A stretch of DNA of 64,000 bases. Source: Kiritimatiellia bacterium (GTDB lineage: Bacteria; Verrucomicrobiota; Kiritimatiellia; RFP12; DVOR01). The translations under genes and the position numbers were made by a program. The notes beneath the pieces were generated by a model, which did no database searches, was not told where the DNA came from, and saw only the letters and a program-made list of their open reading frames with translations. Positions 8,274 through 16,923 of this stretch are shown piece after piece (position 1 is the first letter of the stretch; each line of letters opens with the position of its first letter). The stretch is from positions 1 through 64,000 of the forward strand of contig JAFXKZ010000001.1 in NCBI GenBank assembly GCA_017531445.1, written 5' to 3'.

Positions 8274-11200
8274 TTATTCGATAATGCCGATTTCCGCCAT
8301 GGAAGCGAATTCGTTTCCGTTCTGTTCGCTCTGCGCGATGAAACGGACATAGCGGACATTGGCGACAGGTTGCGCGAAGTGGATTTCCTGCACATCGGCG
8401 GTGTTTTTGAGGGTGCCGGTGGCGGCGGTCTTCCACGTTTTGCGGTCGGGCGAGACTTCTACCGTGAAGGTTTTTACACGTCCGTTGGTGCCGTCCTGAC
8501 GCGCCATGCAGGTGATGCCTTTCAGGGTGCGCGTCTTATTGAGATCCATCGCCACGCTGTGCGGATATTTACCGAGGGTGACGCCATACTGCGAGTGCCA
8601 GTAGGTCATCGGGTCGCCGTCGCAGGCTTTGCCGCCTTCATAGCCCGGTTCCTGTGAGGAGCATTCCACAGCGAGGAAGGTTTCGGGGGGCGGGGGCATG
8701 GTTTCATCCAGCGTGACGACCTGTTCACGTACTGGCAGGAGCGGGGCAGCCGCTGCCGGGCGGAAGGCGAGGTTCAGGCGATAGGGCACAGTGGAGCGGG
8801 GAATATCGCGATTGAGCGGCCCCGGTCCGCAGCTGGCACCGCCCAGACCGCGATTGGTGCAGAGCAGGGTCAGCACGGTCTTGTCACTGGCGGGCAGTTC
8901 CTGTGGATGGCGGGCTTCACAGAGTTCGGTCGCCGTGTAGGGGAGTGCAGAGAAGGCAAAATCGCCCTCGTTAAGTGCGCTGACAGCGAGCCCTTGCGCG
9001 GTTTTCCCATTGGGGGTGAGGGCGAGGGCGAGGGTGTTTTCGCGATTGCCCATATCGTTGGGGCGGGCATAGTTGACGACCATATCTTTCACCGTGGAGG
9101 CATAGCAGGCCCGGAAAGCTCCGGTCTTGCGGTCGGGATAGTTTTCAAACGGTCCGCGCCCGAGGTAGGAGACGGTGTTCATGTCGCCCTTGAATGTGAG
9201 CGAATAACCCAACCGCGGCAGTTCAATTACGCGGCCGCGCGGGAGGATGGCCGATTGCAGGGTGAGGGTGCCGTCGGGGTAGACGCGCCAAGCGGCGTTG
9301 ACCACAAAGTGGGTGTTCTTTTCGGAGACGGGGGTCTTCAGCGTCTCAAAGAAAGTCTTGTGCGTCATGCCGTTGTCGAAGTCGCGCAGACGTTCCAACG
9401 CCGCGCCCATTACGGTGGCGGAGGTGGTGAAGGTGACCGAACCATCGGACTGCGTTACCACGCCGGAGAGCTCGCCCTTGACGGGCACCAGTTTGCGCAG
9501 ACCCTGCTGCGCCCAAGTGTTGCCCATCGGCACTTCGTTGGAAGAGGGGCAGCGGAAAGCATCCACGGTGAGCGGTTGGGTGAGCAGATCGGTGCCGTTG
9601 AGGGTGTATTGCACCAGGGTGGCACTCTTCTTGCAGAAGGTGGCCGTAAAGTGCTTGCCTTTGAATTGAACCGTCTTATCGGTGTCGATCACCTGTACGT
9701 TGCCTTTTGCCGTCACAGGAATCGGCGCGGCCGCCTGGAGGGGGAGCTGATCCGAAGCAACCACGAAGCCCTTTTTCATCATTTGCTCATCTTGCTTGAG
9801 GGCAAACGTCACACGCAGGTCGTAACCGTTGGTGTCGCGCGGGATGCGCACGGGCAGGGCATAGGTGCCGCGCTGTTGGGGCCGGATGCCCGCCACATCA
9901 AAGTGTCCCTGTTGGTTGGTGGGCTGACCATTCTTGTAGAGCGTCCATGTGGCCGTTACGTAATCCAGCGGACGGAAGTAGTTCTTGTTCAGGATTTCCA
10001 CCTGCCCCTCTTTCAGCGTGGCTTTGATGTTCTGGTAGACATGCGCCACTTCGTAGTAGCCCGGTTCGGGCGTGTGATCGGCAAGGATGGTGCCGTTGCA
10101 GACGAATTGCCCGGAGTTCGGGTGGTCGCCCCAGTCGCCGCCATAGGCGAGGATACGTTTGCCGCTGATGGGCGAGTCGTACCAGAGGGCTTGGTCGACC
10201 CAGTCCCAGATGGCACCGCCCATGATGACATCCGAACTCTCGATTGCCGCCTGATAGTCTGCGAAGTTGCCGAGGGCATTCATCATGTTGTGGGCGTATT
10301 CGGAGATGTAGAAGGGCTTGTCGGCCTCCAGATGGGCGGCTTTCTGCTGTGTCCAGCCCACGGAGGGATATTGATTGGAGCCCATATCCACAATGTCGTT
10401 GTTGCGCTCATAGTGGGTGGGGCGGGTGAAGTCGCGCGCTTTGATGGTGCGTTCGGCCACGGCGAAATTGCGCCCGGGCCCGGCTTCGTTTCCGAGCGAC
10501 CAGATCACAACGCAGGGCTGGTTTTTGTTGCGCTCCACCATGGTCATGATGCGGTCAACGTGGGCATCCATCCATTCCACGGGGTGGGAAAGGGATTCTT
10601 TACCATAGTAGTAACCGTGCGATTCAATGTTGGCCTCATCTTCCACATAGATGCCATAGCGGTTGCACAGGTAGTAGAAATAGGGGTCGGCAGGGTAGTG
10701 CGAGCAGCGCACGTGGTTGATGTTGGCCTCCTTCATCAGGCGGATTTCTTCTTCGCACCAGGCCTCTGGAATGGTGTGCCCCAAGTAGGGATTGGCTTCA
10801 TGGCGGTTGACACCTTTGAGCTTGATCTTCTGACCATTGACCCAAAAGCGTTTCTTTTTGTCGCCATTGCGGGCGGCGACTTCCACCTTGCGGAAGCCGA
10901 GTTGCGCCGGGACGGCTTCGATGAGGGCACCGGCTTCATCGCGCAATTCCAGCACGAGGGTATAGAGATTGGGTGTTTCTGCCGACCAGAGTGCCGGCGC
11001 GTCAAAGCGCATCAGCAGGCCTGTTTTCCATGATTTCTGCCCGGTGATATCAATCTTCTTGGAGGCGATTCCGTCCCACGGAGCATCTTTGGGGGTGACG
11101 GCGGTAACGGCTTTACCTTGTGCGTCGTAGACTTTGGCAGAGAGCGTAGCCTTGGCAGGGGTGAGGTCGGTGAAGTGATTCTTGAGCTCCACATCTACGA

Positions 11201-12062
11201 CCACTTCCCACTGTCCGCCCTGGAAGGATTGGCCGGGGAGCGGTTCGGTGGTGGCGAAGAAGTCGCGGATATGCACCTTGGGCACAGCGTAGAGCTGCAC
11301 GGTGCGGAAAATGCCTGAAAGGCGCGTCATATCCTGACATTCCAGATAGGCCGCATCGCTGTGACGGTAGACTTCGGCGGCGACAACGTTCTTGCCCTTC
11401 TTCAGATAGGGAGTGATACGGAACGCGGCCGGGTCGCGGGAGTTCTTGGAGAAGCCGATATACTTGCCGTTGATCCACAGGTAGAAGAAAGAATCCACAC
11501 CGTCAAACTGGATGTAGACTTCCTCGCCTTTCCATTCAGCCGGCACGGTGAAGTCGCGGCGGTAGCAGCCCACGGGATTGCGCTCGGCGTAGTTGGTGTA
11601 GTGTTTGGGCGGCGTAGTCATCACGCGCGGCCAATCACGTGCGAACGGGTAGGGCTGGTTGCTGTAAAGTGCCGTGCCCCAGCCTTTTTTGCCTTCCGGA
11701 TGGGCTCCGATGGCTTGCCAGTTGGCCGGGACAACGATGGTTTCCCACTTGGAGACATCATAATCGGGATTCTGGAACCCGATCGGCCGCTCCGAGGGGT
11801 CTTTGCTCCACTTGAATTTCCACTCGGTCTTGGAATTGAGCGAGTGCCAGCGTGTGCTGTAGCGCGGCAGAATCCGCTTGGCCGCTTCGGTATCTTTGAA
11901 GCTGAAGGCCCAGGCGCGGGCGGGCTCTTTGTTCAGGGAGAGGTTTTGTTCCTGTTCCCATTCAAGCCCCGTTGGTGCGGCAACTTCGCCAAACTGCGCC
12001 ACCGCAAGCCCCATTGTCGCCAAACAGCAGAGACTGCCCAGCAGAAGTGTTTCTTTAATCAT
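8274..12062 (-). CDS. Secreted GH2 beta-galactosidase with C-terminal discoidin (F5/8C, CBM32-like) domain
   Basis: This 1262-residue enzyme has a signal peptide (MIKETLLLGSLCCLATMGLAVA), so it acts in the periplasm or outside the cell. It follows the LacZ order: sugar-binding domain (residues about 60-290), immunoglobulin-like domain, TIM barrel, then the Bgal small chain. The acid/base Glu is in IWSLGNEAG (about E526) and the nucleophile is in YISEYAHNM (about E588). KGVNRHEANPYLG and VRCSHYPADPYFY are family motifs. The last 140 residues (YEGGKACDGDPMTYWHSQY ... VRYVRF) form an F5/8 type C domain that typically binds galactose-containing glycans. Substrate by family: terminal beta-galactosides of host or plant glycans. 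galE, galM and a symporter at 20-30 kb could handle the released sugar. Confidence 0.95.
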   Translation of the reverse strand: MIKETLLLGSLCCLATMGLAVAQFGEVAAPTGLEWEQEQNLSLNKEPARAWAFSFKDTEAAKRILPRYSTRWHSLNSKTEWKFKWSKDPSERPIGFQNPDYDVSKWETIVVPANWQAIGAHPEGKKGWGTALYSNQPYPFARDWPRVMTTPPKHYTNYAERNPVGCYRRDFTVPAEWKGEEVYIQFDGVDSFFYLWINGKYIGFSKNSRDPAAFRITPYLKKGKNVVAAEVYRHSDAAYLECQDMTRLSGIFRTVQLYAVPKVHIRDFFATTEPLPGQSFQGGQWEVVVDVELKNHFTDLTPAKATLSAKVYDAQGKAVTAVTPKDAPWDGIASKKIDITGQKSWKTGLLMRFDAPALWSAETPNLYTLVLELRDEAGALIEAVPAQLGFRKVEVAARNGDKKKRFWVNGQKIKLKGVNRHEANPYLGHTIPEAWCEEEIRLMKEANINHVRCSHYPADPYFYYLCNRYGIYVEDEANIESHGYYYGKESLSHPVEWMDAHVDRIMTMVERNKNQPCVVIWSLGNEAGPGRNFAVAERTIKARDFTRPTHYERNNDIVDMGSNQYPSVGWTQQKAAHLEADKPFYISEYAHNMMNALGNFADYQAAIESSDVIMGGAIWDWVDQALWYDSPISGKRILAYGGDWGDHPNSGQFVCNGTILADHTPEPGYYEVAHVYQNIKATLKEGQVEILNKNYFRPLDYVTATWTLYKNGQPTNQQGHFDVAGIRPQQRGTYALPVRIPRDTNGYDLRVTFALKQDEQMMKKGFVVASDQLPLQAAAPIPVTAKGNVQVIDTDKTVQFKGKHFTATFCKKSATLVQYTLNGTDLLTQPLTVDAFRCPSSNEVPMGNTWAQQGLRKLVPVKGELSGVVTQSDGSVTFTTSATVMGAALERLRDFDNGMTHKTFFETLKTPVSEKNTHFVVNAAWRVYPDGTLTLQSAILPRGRVIELPRLGYSLTFKGDMNTVSYLGRGPFENYPDRKTGAFRACYASTVKDMVVNYARPNDMGNRENTLALALTPNGKTAQGLAVSALNEGDFAFSALPYTATELCEARHPQELPASDKTVLTLLCTNRGLGGASCGPGPLNRDIPRSTVPYRLNLAFRPAAAAPLLPVREQVVTLDETMPPPPETFLAVECSSQEPGYEGGKACDGDPMTYWHSQYGVTLGKYPHSVAMDLNKTRTLKGITCMARQDGTNGRVKTFTVEVSPDRKTWKTAATGTLKNTADVQEIHFAQPVANVRYVRFIAQSEQNGNEFASMAEIGIIE

Positions 12063-12103
12063 GATGTCTGATCCTTGTTAAAGCAGGGTAATTCAACACG
12101 GAT

Positions 12104-12132
12104 AGTATTGCATTTCCCCGGGGGAAAGTCAA
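12104..12132 (-). promoter_or_regulatory. Beta-galactosidase promoter with palindromic operator in the spacer
   Basis: TTGACT (12127-12132) and AATACT (12104-12109, preceded by TGC) are 17 bp apart on the minus strand. The spacer holds a perfect 15-bp palindrome, TTTCCCC-G-GGGGAAA (12113-12127), well placed for a repressor. The start codon is about 40 nt downstream of the predicted start site. Confidence 0.7.
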
Positions 12133-12187
12133 ACCGTTTTGCCGGAAATTGGGGGCTGCTTCCCGGATAGTCCAGTCGCTTCCCGGG

Positions 12188-12216
12188 TGTCATAAACGGC
12201 GGCATTGTGCTATCAT
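12188..12216 (+). promoter_or_regulatory. Promoter of the polysaccharide genes
   Basis: TATCAT (12211-12216) preceded by TGC forms an extended -10; the -35 (TGTCAT, 17 bp upstream) is weak. The ATG at 12267 lies about 44 nt after the predicted start. Confidence 0.5.
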
Positions 12217-12266
12217 TAGCGGTAATCTTGTCGCGAGCAGTGGACATTACAGAGAGAGGTTATGGA

Positions 12267-15200
12267 ATGAGTCGGTCGTTGAAAAAACTCCTTTTACTCC
12301 CCTTTTCAATAATGAAGAAGTTGAATGAGGTGGGTAAAATCCTTTGGAAGTGTTGGGTAGCGGCATGGAAACGGCGGAACATCTGTGTCTATCTGCTGGC
12401 GCGGCGTTACTGCAAAATCCAAGAAAAGACCATCCTCTGGGAAGCATTTAATGGGCGTGGTATTTTAGATAATCCGAAAGCCCTCTTTGAGGCGATGCTT
12501 GCAGATCCGGACTTTAAGGATTGGAAACATATTTGGGTGTTGGATCGTCTTGAAAATCATAAAGACATATTAGAACACTTCAGAAAGTGGAGCAATGTTC
12601 GCTTTGTTACTTTTCAAAGTCTAAAGAATGCATATGCTTTTGCTCGATCAAAAGTTCTCGTTGGAAATGTAGGGTTCTATTCTTATGTTGTAAAAAGAGA
12701 AGGACAGATTCTGATTAATACATGGCATGGAATACCATTAAAATACATTGGAAAGAGTACTCGGAACTTAAATCTTTCCGAAAGTTCCTATATGATTCGC
12801 AGTTTCATGCCTTCAACGCTTATTTCCGCCTCCCCATTTTTAACAAAAATTTATAATCGTGATTTTCAACTTGGGTCATTATTTACTGAAAATATCATTG
12901 AAGAGGGTTATGCGCGTTTAGATACATTACTTTGTGTTGAGAAATTGCAAATTTTTACAGCCCTTAAAAAAGACAATGTAGCCATTGCTGCTAATAAAAA
13001 AATCATTCTTTTTGCACCGACTTGGCGTGGGAATCTTGGAAAAGTAGAGACGTCAATCAAGAGCTATATTGATGTTAAAGTAGCGATTGAAAGTGTTATA
13101 GATACCACGCAATGGCAAGTCTTAGTCAAGCCACATCAGATTGTCTACAATGCCGCACGGGAACAGTTCAAAGATTTGGACTTCATGATTCCGGCAACGA
13201 TTGACGCCAATGAAGTGCTGGCAATTACAGATGTTTTAGTGAGCGACTTTTCTTCCATCTTCTATGATTTCTTACTCACCAAGCGCCCCATTGTCTTCTA
13301 CATTCCCGACCTGGAAGAATATAAGGCTTCGCGCGGGCTCTATCATTCGGTGGATACATTGCCGGGACCTGTCTGTCAGTCGCTGGAGGAACTGGAGAAG
13401 GTCTTCGCCGATGTGGATGCCGCAGTCGCGCCTTTTGCCGAACGTTACGCAGAACAGCGCACCTGGGCCGGATGCGACTTTGATAAGGGGACGAACTCCC
13501 GCACCATTATGCGCCACATTCTTTTGGGGGAACCTGCTACAATTGCGGAGAAAGAACCGGAGAAGAAAAAACTGCTCTTTACATTGCCTCCCCGCGCGAA
13601 ACGGCAGATTGTCACTACGCTGATTACGGTGCTCAACAAAATTGATTTCACACAATATGATGTCACCCTATTTACCGAAGGTGATAAGATTGGGACTTTA
13701 GAGCGTTTGGCGAACGAGCTTTCCAAAGAGGTGCGCGTTCTGGTGCGTCGCGGCATCTTCCGCACGTTTATTGATGAAGTGCGGTGGTATTATTACAGCA
13801 AGTGGGGCACGGGCACCCGTAAGGGGCGGAAGCTGCTTCCCAAACGCTATTTTCAAGAGGAAATTACGCGCTATCTGGCGCACAACACCTTCGATGAAGT
13901 GATCAACGTTGCTGGTTCCTCGCTCTTCTACACGACCTTTGCCTCGCTCGTTCCTGCGAAAAAACGGATGGTTTGGGCACATGACAATCTCTGTGAAGCG
14001 GCGGTAACTACGCAAAAACATCTTGCAAAATGCTTTGGGCTTTACCCGATGTTTGATGCCGTTGCGTTCCATTGTGCGGAAGCGTTTGAAGCTAATCGGG
14101 CGGCGTTGCCGCAGGCTGTGCCGGGAGGAAAATGCAACGTTGTGCAGCTCCAATCGCTTGCCGATGTCGCGCTGAAGGCTTGTGTAGATACCCCCTCCCG
14201 TTGCGAGTCGCGCTTTGATTTCTCCATCATCATGGCGGTCTACAATGTAGAACCGTATTTGCGTGAAGCGATTGAAAGTGTCGTAAAGCAGGATATCGGG
14301 TTTGAAAACCATGTGCAGTTGATCTTGGTGGATGATGGTTCGCCGGATGGCAGTGGGGCCATTTGTGATGAATATGCGGCAAAATATCCAGAAAATATCA
14401 TTGTTCTTCATCAGGACCATCAAGGCGTTGCGGCTGCGCGAAATGCTGGTATTGAAGTGGCGAGGGGAGAACTGTTTTACTTCCTTGATCCGGATGATAA
14501 GATTCCCACGACGACACTTTTGCGAGTAAAGGAATTTGCATGTGCACATAATGATGTGGATGTGATTGCTATTCCAGGTCAATTCTATGGCGCATTAAAG
14601 GATGTATTTTCTGTGAATGCCAAGTGTGCCAAGACGGATGTGGTGATTGATTTACAGGATAATCCAACGCTTATTCAAACCATTTGTGCAACGACATTTA
14701 TTCGGAGAGACGCTTTAGGGGCCCTTCGTTTTGGGACGCTCCCCATCGCTTTTGAAGAGGCGAGCCTTATCCAGCGCATTCTCTTAACGAATCCAAAAAT
14801 TGGCGCAGTAAAGAGTGCCAAAACGATGTGTCATAGCCGGAAATCTGAAGCAGAATGGATGACGCAAAGCAAAGGAATACGGGAATTTTATGCTATTCCT
14901 AAGGAGACGTTAAGCACTTTGATTCGTCCATGTTTAAATCAGGCAATGGCTACTGATGAGGTGGATGAGGCAGGAAAAATATTACACGAAATCCCACGCT
15001 TCATTCAATGTTATGTTGCACATTATGTACAGTGGATGTTGAAGCGACTTTTGAAGATTGATATTGAGGTGGGGCTTTCTGAAGATGAACGGGCGGCATT
15101 TGTTACAGATTTAGATGAATTAATTCACTATTCTGATGATGAATTTCTTTTAAATGCACGTGGCCTTGGCTTTGATCATCGTTTAGTGTATCTTCGTAAA

Positions 15201-16910
15201 AAATACCAGAAAGCTCCTTCTCTCATACGAACAGAGAAGGGAGATGCGTGTGTTACATTTGAAAATCTTCCCTATGAGATGACATATCCGTTTTTACAAT
15301 GGCATTCGATGCGTGCAGAAAAGGGGAAGATTTTCCTCTGTGTTGCATTTACGCAGTTTACTGGCTTGCCAGAGGTAACATCTGTTTTTGCAAAATGTGA
15401 TACGATGATTTTCAATGCGCGTCCGCTCGTTTGCCACGAGGGAACAACTTTCTTGGATGAACCGAAATTCTATCGCTATCTGTATGAATTTGAATTTAAA
15501 GAGGCGGACTTGCCTCGTACGGCTCGTCTCACCTTCCATTTCACGCAAGGGGGTGAAACCTATCAAGCTGTGAAGCTCTCGCGCCACTTCCGCTTCCCGT
15601 TGAGCGATCAATTTGCAGCTGCGTATTGTATCCTGAATAAGAAGTGTATCTTGGCACGTGGTGCTACACTCATTATTACCGATGAGTATCGTCACTGGAA
15701 GAAAGAACTCAAACTTCTCCTTGAGATTTTCAAGAAGCGTAAAGGGCGTTGGAAAGAGGATCTTTTTATTCGTGTGTTGCGTTTTGTGCGTCAAAAGTTG
15801 CATTGCAAACCGATTTGGCTCTTGAAAGATCGTGCGGCGAATGCAGATGACAATGCCGAGGCCATGTTTATTCATTTGTGTGAAAAACACCCTGAGGTGA
15901 AGGCTTATTTTGTGATTGATAAAACGAGTCCGGATGGGAAACGATTAGAACGGTTTGGAAAGATTCTTCCTTTTTCCTCTCGCAAGAATCGTATCTTAAG
16001 CGCGTTCTCTTCTGTAATATTGTCTTCACAGGTGGATTCATGGTTTTTACCGGAAGAACGCAAAAATCATGCATTGCGTGATATGATTGCGTTACGCCCA
16101 TTTGTCTTCTTACAACATGGTGTAACGAAAGATTTTGTTGGCTGGTTGTGGAAGTATACTCAAAATTTGGCCGGACTTGTTGTTGCTGCAACGTCAGAAG
16201 AAGAAGCATTTTTGGATGAACCATATGGATACTCTAATCGTGAGATTTGGTTAACAGGGTTCCCGCGCTTTGATCGGCTTTATCATGATGAACAGAAACT
16301 GATTACATTTATGCCTACTTGGAGACAGTGGTTATTTCGTCGGCCGAATCAAACGACGGGCGTGTGGCAGCCCCTTCCAGGGTTCACTGAGAGCGCGTAC
16401 TTTAAGTTCTATAATCAACTGTTATCACATCCACGCCTTATTTCAGCTGCTCAATCCTTTGGCTACACGCTTGCGTTTTTCCCACATCCAATGGTGCGGT
16501 TGAATGGACTTGTTGATGAGTTTAACCTTTTGGATGTTAAGGTTTTGTCGTCAGAGACACCTTATCGCGAGATTTATGCTAAGAGTAATCTCGTGGTTAC
16601 AGACTATTCCTCTGCAGTCTTTGACTTTGCTTATTTGAGAAAGCCCGTCCTTTATACACATTTTGATAAGGAAGATATGTTCTCTGGAAAGCATACATTA
16701 GAAAAAGGCTACTTTGATTATGAGCGTGATGGTTTTGGTGAGGTAACTTATACCCTTGAGGAAACGGTGGATTACCTCATTGATTACATGAAGAATGGGT
16801 GTCAATTGAAGGATAAGTATCGTGAACGTATTGATCACTTCTTTGCTTTCAATGACCAAAACAACTGCGAACGCGTGTACCAAAAGGTATGTGAATTGAT
16901 TCAACAATAA
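12267..16910 (+). CDS. Giant fusion: CDP-glycerol glycerophosphotransferase / GT4-like half / GT2 / second glycerophosphotransferase
   Basis: A 1547-residue protein starting at an ATG eight bases after AGAGAGG. Residues about 30-430 form a TagB/TagF-type CDP-glycerol glycerophosphotransferase (NTWHGIPLKYIGKS, LVKPHQ, LVSDFSSIFYDFLLTKRP). A segment from about 435 (KLLFTLPPRAKRQ) to 640 resembles the N-half of a GT4 glycosyltransferase. A GT2 domain starts near 649 (FSIIMAVYNVEPYLREAIES, LVDDGSPDGS, YFLDPDDK). From about 1190 to the end a second glycerophosphotransferase follows (LQHGVTKDF, FFPHPM, VVTDYSSAVFDFAYLRKP). The product likely builds a phosphoglycerol- or other phosphopolyol-containing surface glycan at the inner membrane. 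No transmembrane helix is evident. Composition is mosaic: AT-rich at 12.5-13.25 and 14.25-16.9 kb, GC-rich between, suggesting transfer and recombination. Confidence 0.9.
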   Translation: MSRSLKKLLLLPFSIMKKLNEVGKILWKCWVAAWKRRNICVYLLARRYCKIQEKTILWEAFNGRGILDNPKALFEAMLADPDFKDWKHIWVLDRLENHKDILEHFRKWSNVRFVTFQSLKNAYAFARSKVLVGNVGFYSYVVKREGQILINTWHGIPLKYIGKSTRNLNLSESSYMIRSFMPSTLISASPFLTKIYNRDFQLGSLFTENIIEEGYARLDTLLCVEKLQIFTALKKDNVAIAANKKIILFAPTWRGNLGKVETSIKSYIDVKVAIESVIDTTQWQVLVKPHQIVYNAAREQFKDLDFMIPATIDANEVLAITDVLVSDFSSIFYDFLLTKRPIVFYIPDLEEYKASRGLYHSVDTLPGPVCQSLEELEKVFADVDAAVAPFAERYAEQRTWAGCDFDKGTNSRTIMRHILLGEPATIAEKEPEKKKLLFTLPPRAKRQIVTTLITVLNKIDFTQYDVTLFTEGDKIGTLERLANELSKEVRVLVRRGIFRTFIDEVRWYYYSKWGTGTRKGRKLLPKRYFQEEITRYLAHNTFDEVINVAGSSLFYTTFASLVPAKKRMVWAHDNLCEAAVTTQKHLAKCFGLYPMFDAVAFHCAEAFEANRAALPQAVPGGKCNVVQLQSLADVALKACVDTPSRCESRFDFSIIMAVYNVEPYLREAIESVVKQDIGFENHVQLILVDDGSPDGSGAICDEYAAKYPENIIVLHQDHQGVAAARNAGIEVARGELFYFLDPDDKIPTTTLLRVKEFACAHNDVDVIAIPGQFYGALKDVFSVNAKCAKTDVVIDLQDNPTLIQTICATTFIRRDALGALRFGTLPIAFEEASLIQRILLTNPKIGAVKSAKTMCHSRKSEAEWMTQSKGIREFYAIPKETLSTLIRPCLNQAMATDEVDEAGKILHEIPRFIQCYVAHYVQWMLKRLLKIDIEVGLSEDERAAFVTDLDELIHYSDDEFLLNARGLGFDHRLVYLRKKYQKAPSLIRTEKGDACVTFENLPYEMTYPFLQWHSMRAEKGKIFLCVAFTQFTGLPEVTSVFAKCDTMIFNARPLVCHEGTTFLDEPKFYRYLYEFEFKEADLPRTARLTFHFTQGGETYQAVKLSRHFRFPLSDQFAAAYCILNKKCILARGATLIITDEYRHWKKELKLLLEIFKKRKGRWKEDLFIRVLRFVRQKLHCKPIWLLKDRAANADDNAEAMFIHLCEKHPEVKAYFVIDKTSPDGKRLERFGKILPFSSRKNRILSAFSSVILSSQVDSWFLPEERKNHALRDMIALRPFVFLQHGVTKDFVGWLWKYTQNLAGLVVAATSEEEAFLDEPYGYSNREIWLTGFPRFDRLYHDEQKLITFMPTWRQWLFRRPNQTTGVWQPLPGFTESAYFKFYNQLLSHPRLISAAQSFGYTLAFFPHPMVRLNGLVDEFNLLDVKVLSSETPYREIYAKSNLVVTDYSSAVFDFAYLRKPVLYTHFDKEDMFSGKHTLEKGYFDYERDGFGEVTYTLEETVDYLIDYMKNGCQLKDKYRERIDHFFAFNDQNNCERVYQKVCELIQQ

Positions 16911-16923
16911 AAGGTGTAAAACA

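Noticed and set aside
8907-11033. 708-codon open frame antisense to the beta-galactosidase gene
   Set aside because: It is a shadow of the GC-rich GH2 coding sequence on the other strand; composition and lack of a ribosome site argue against a real gene.
13698-14582. 294-codon antisense open frame in the glycosyltransferase fusion
   Set aside because: Shadow of the GT2 module; no ribosome site and no recognisable domain.
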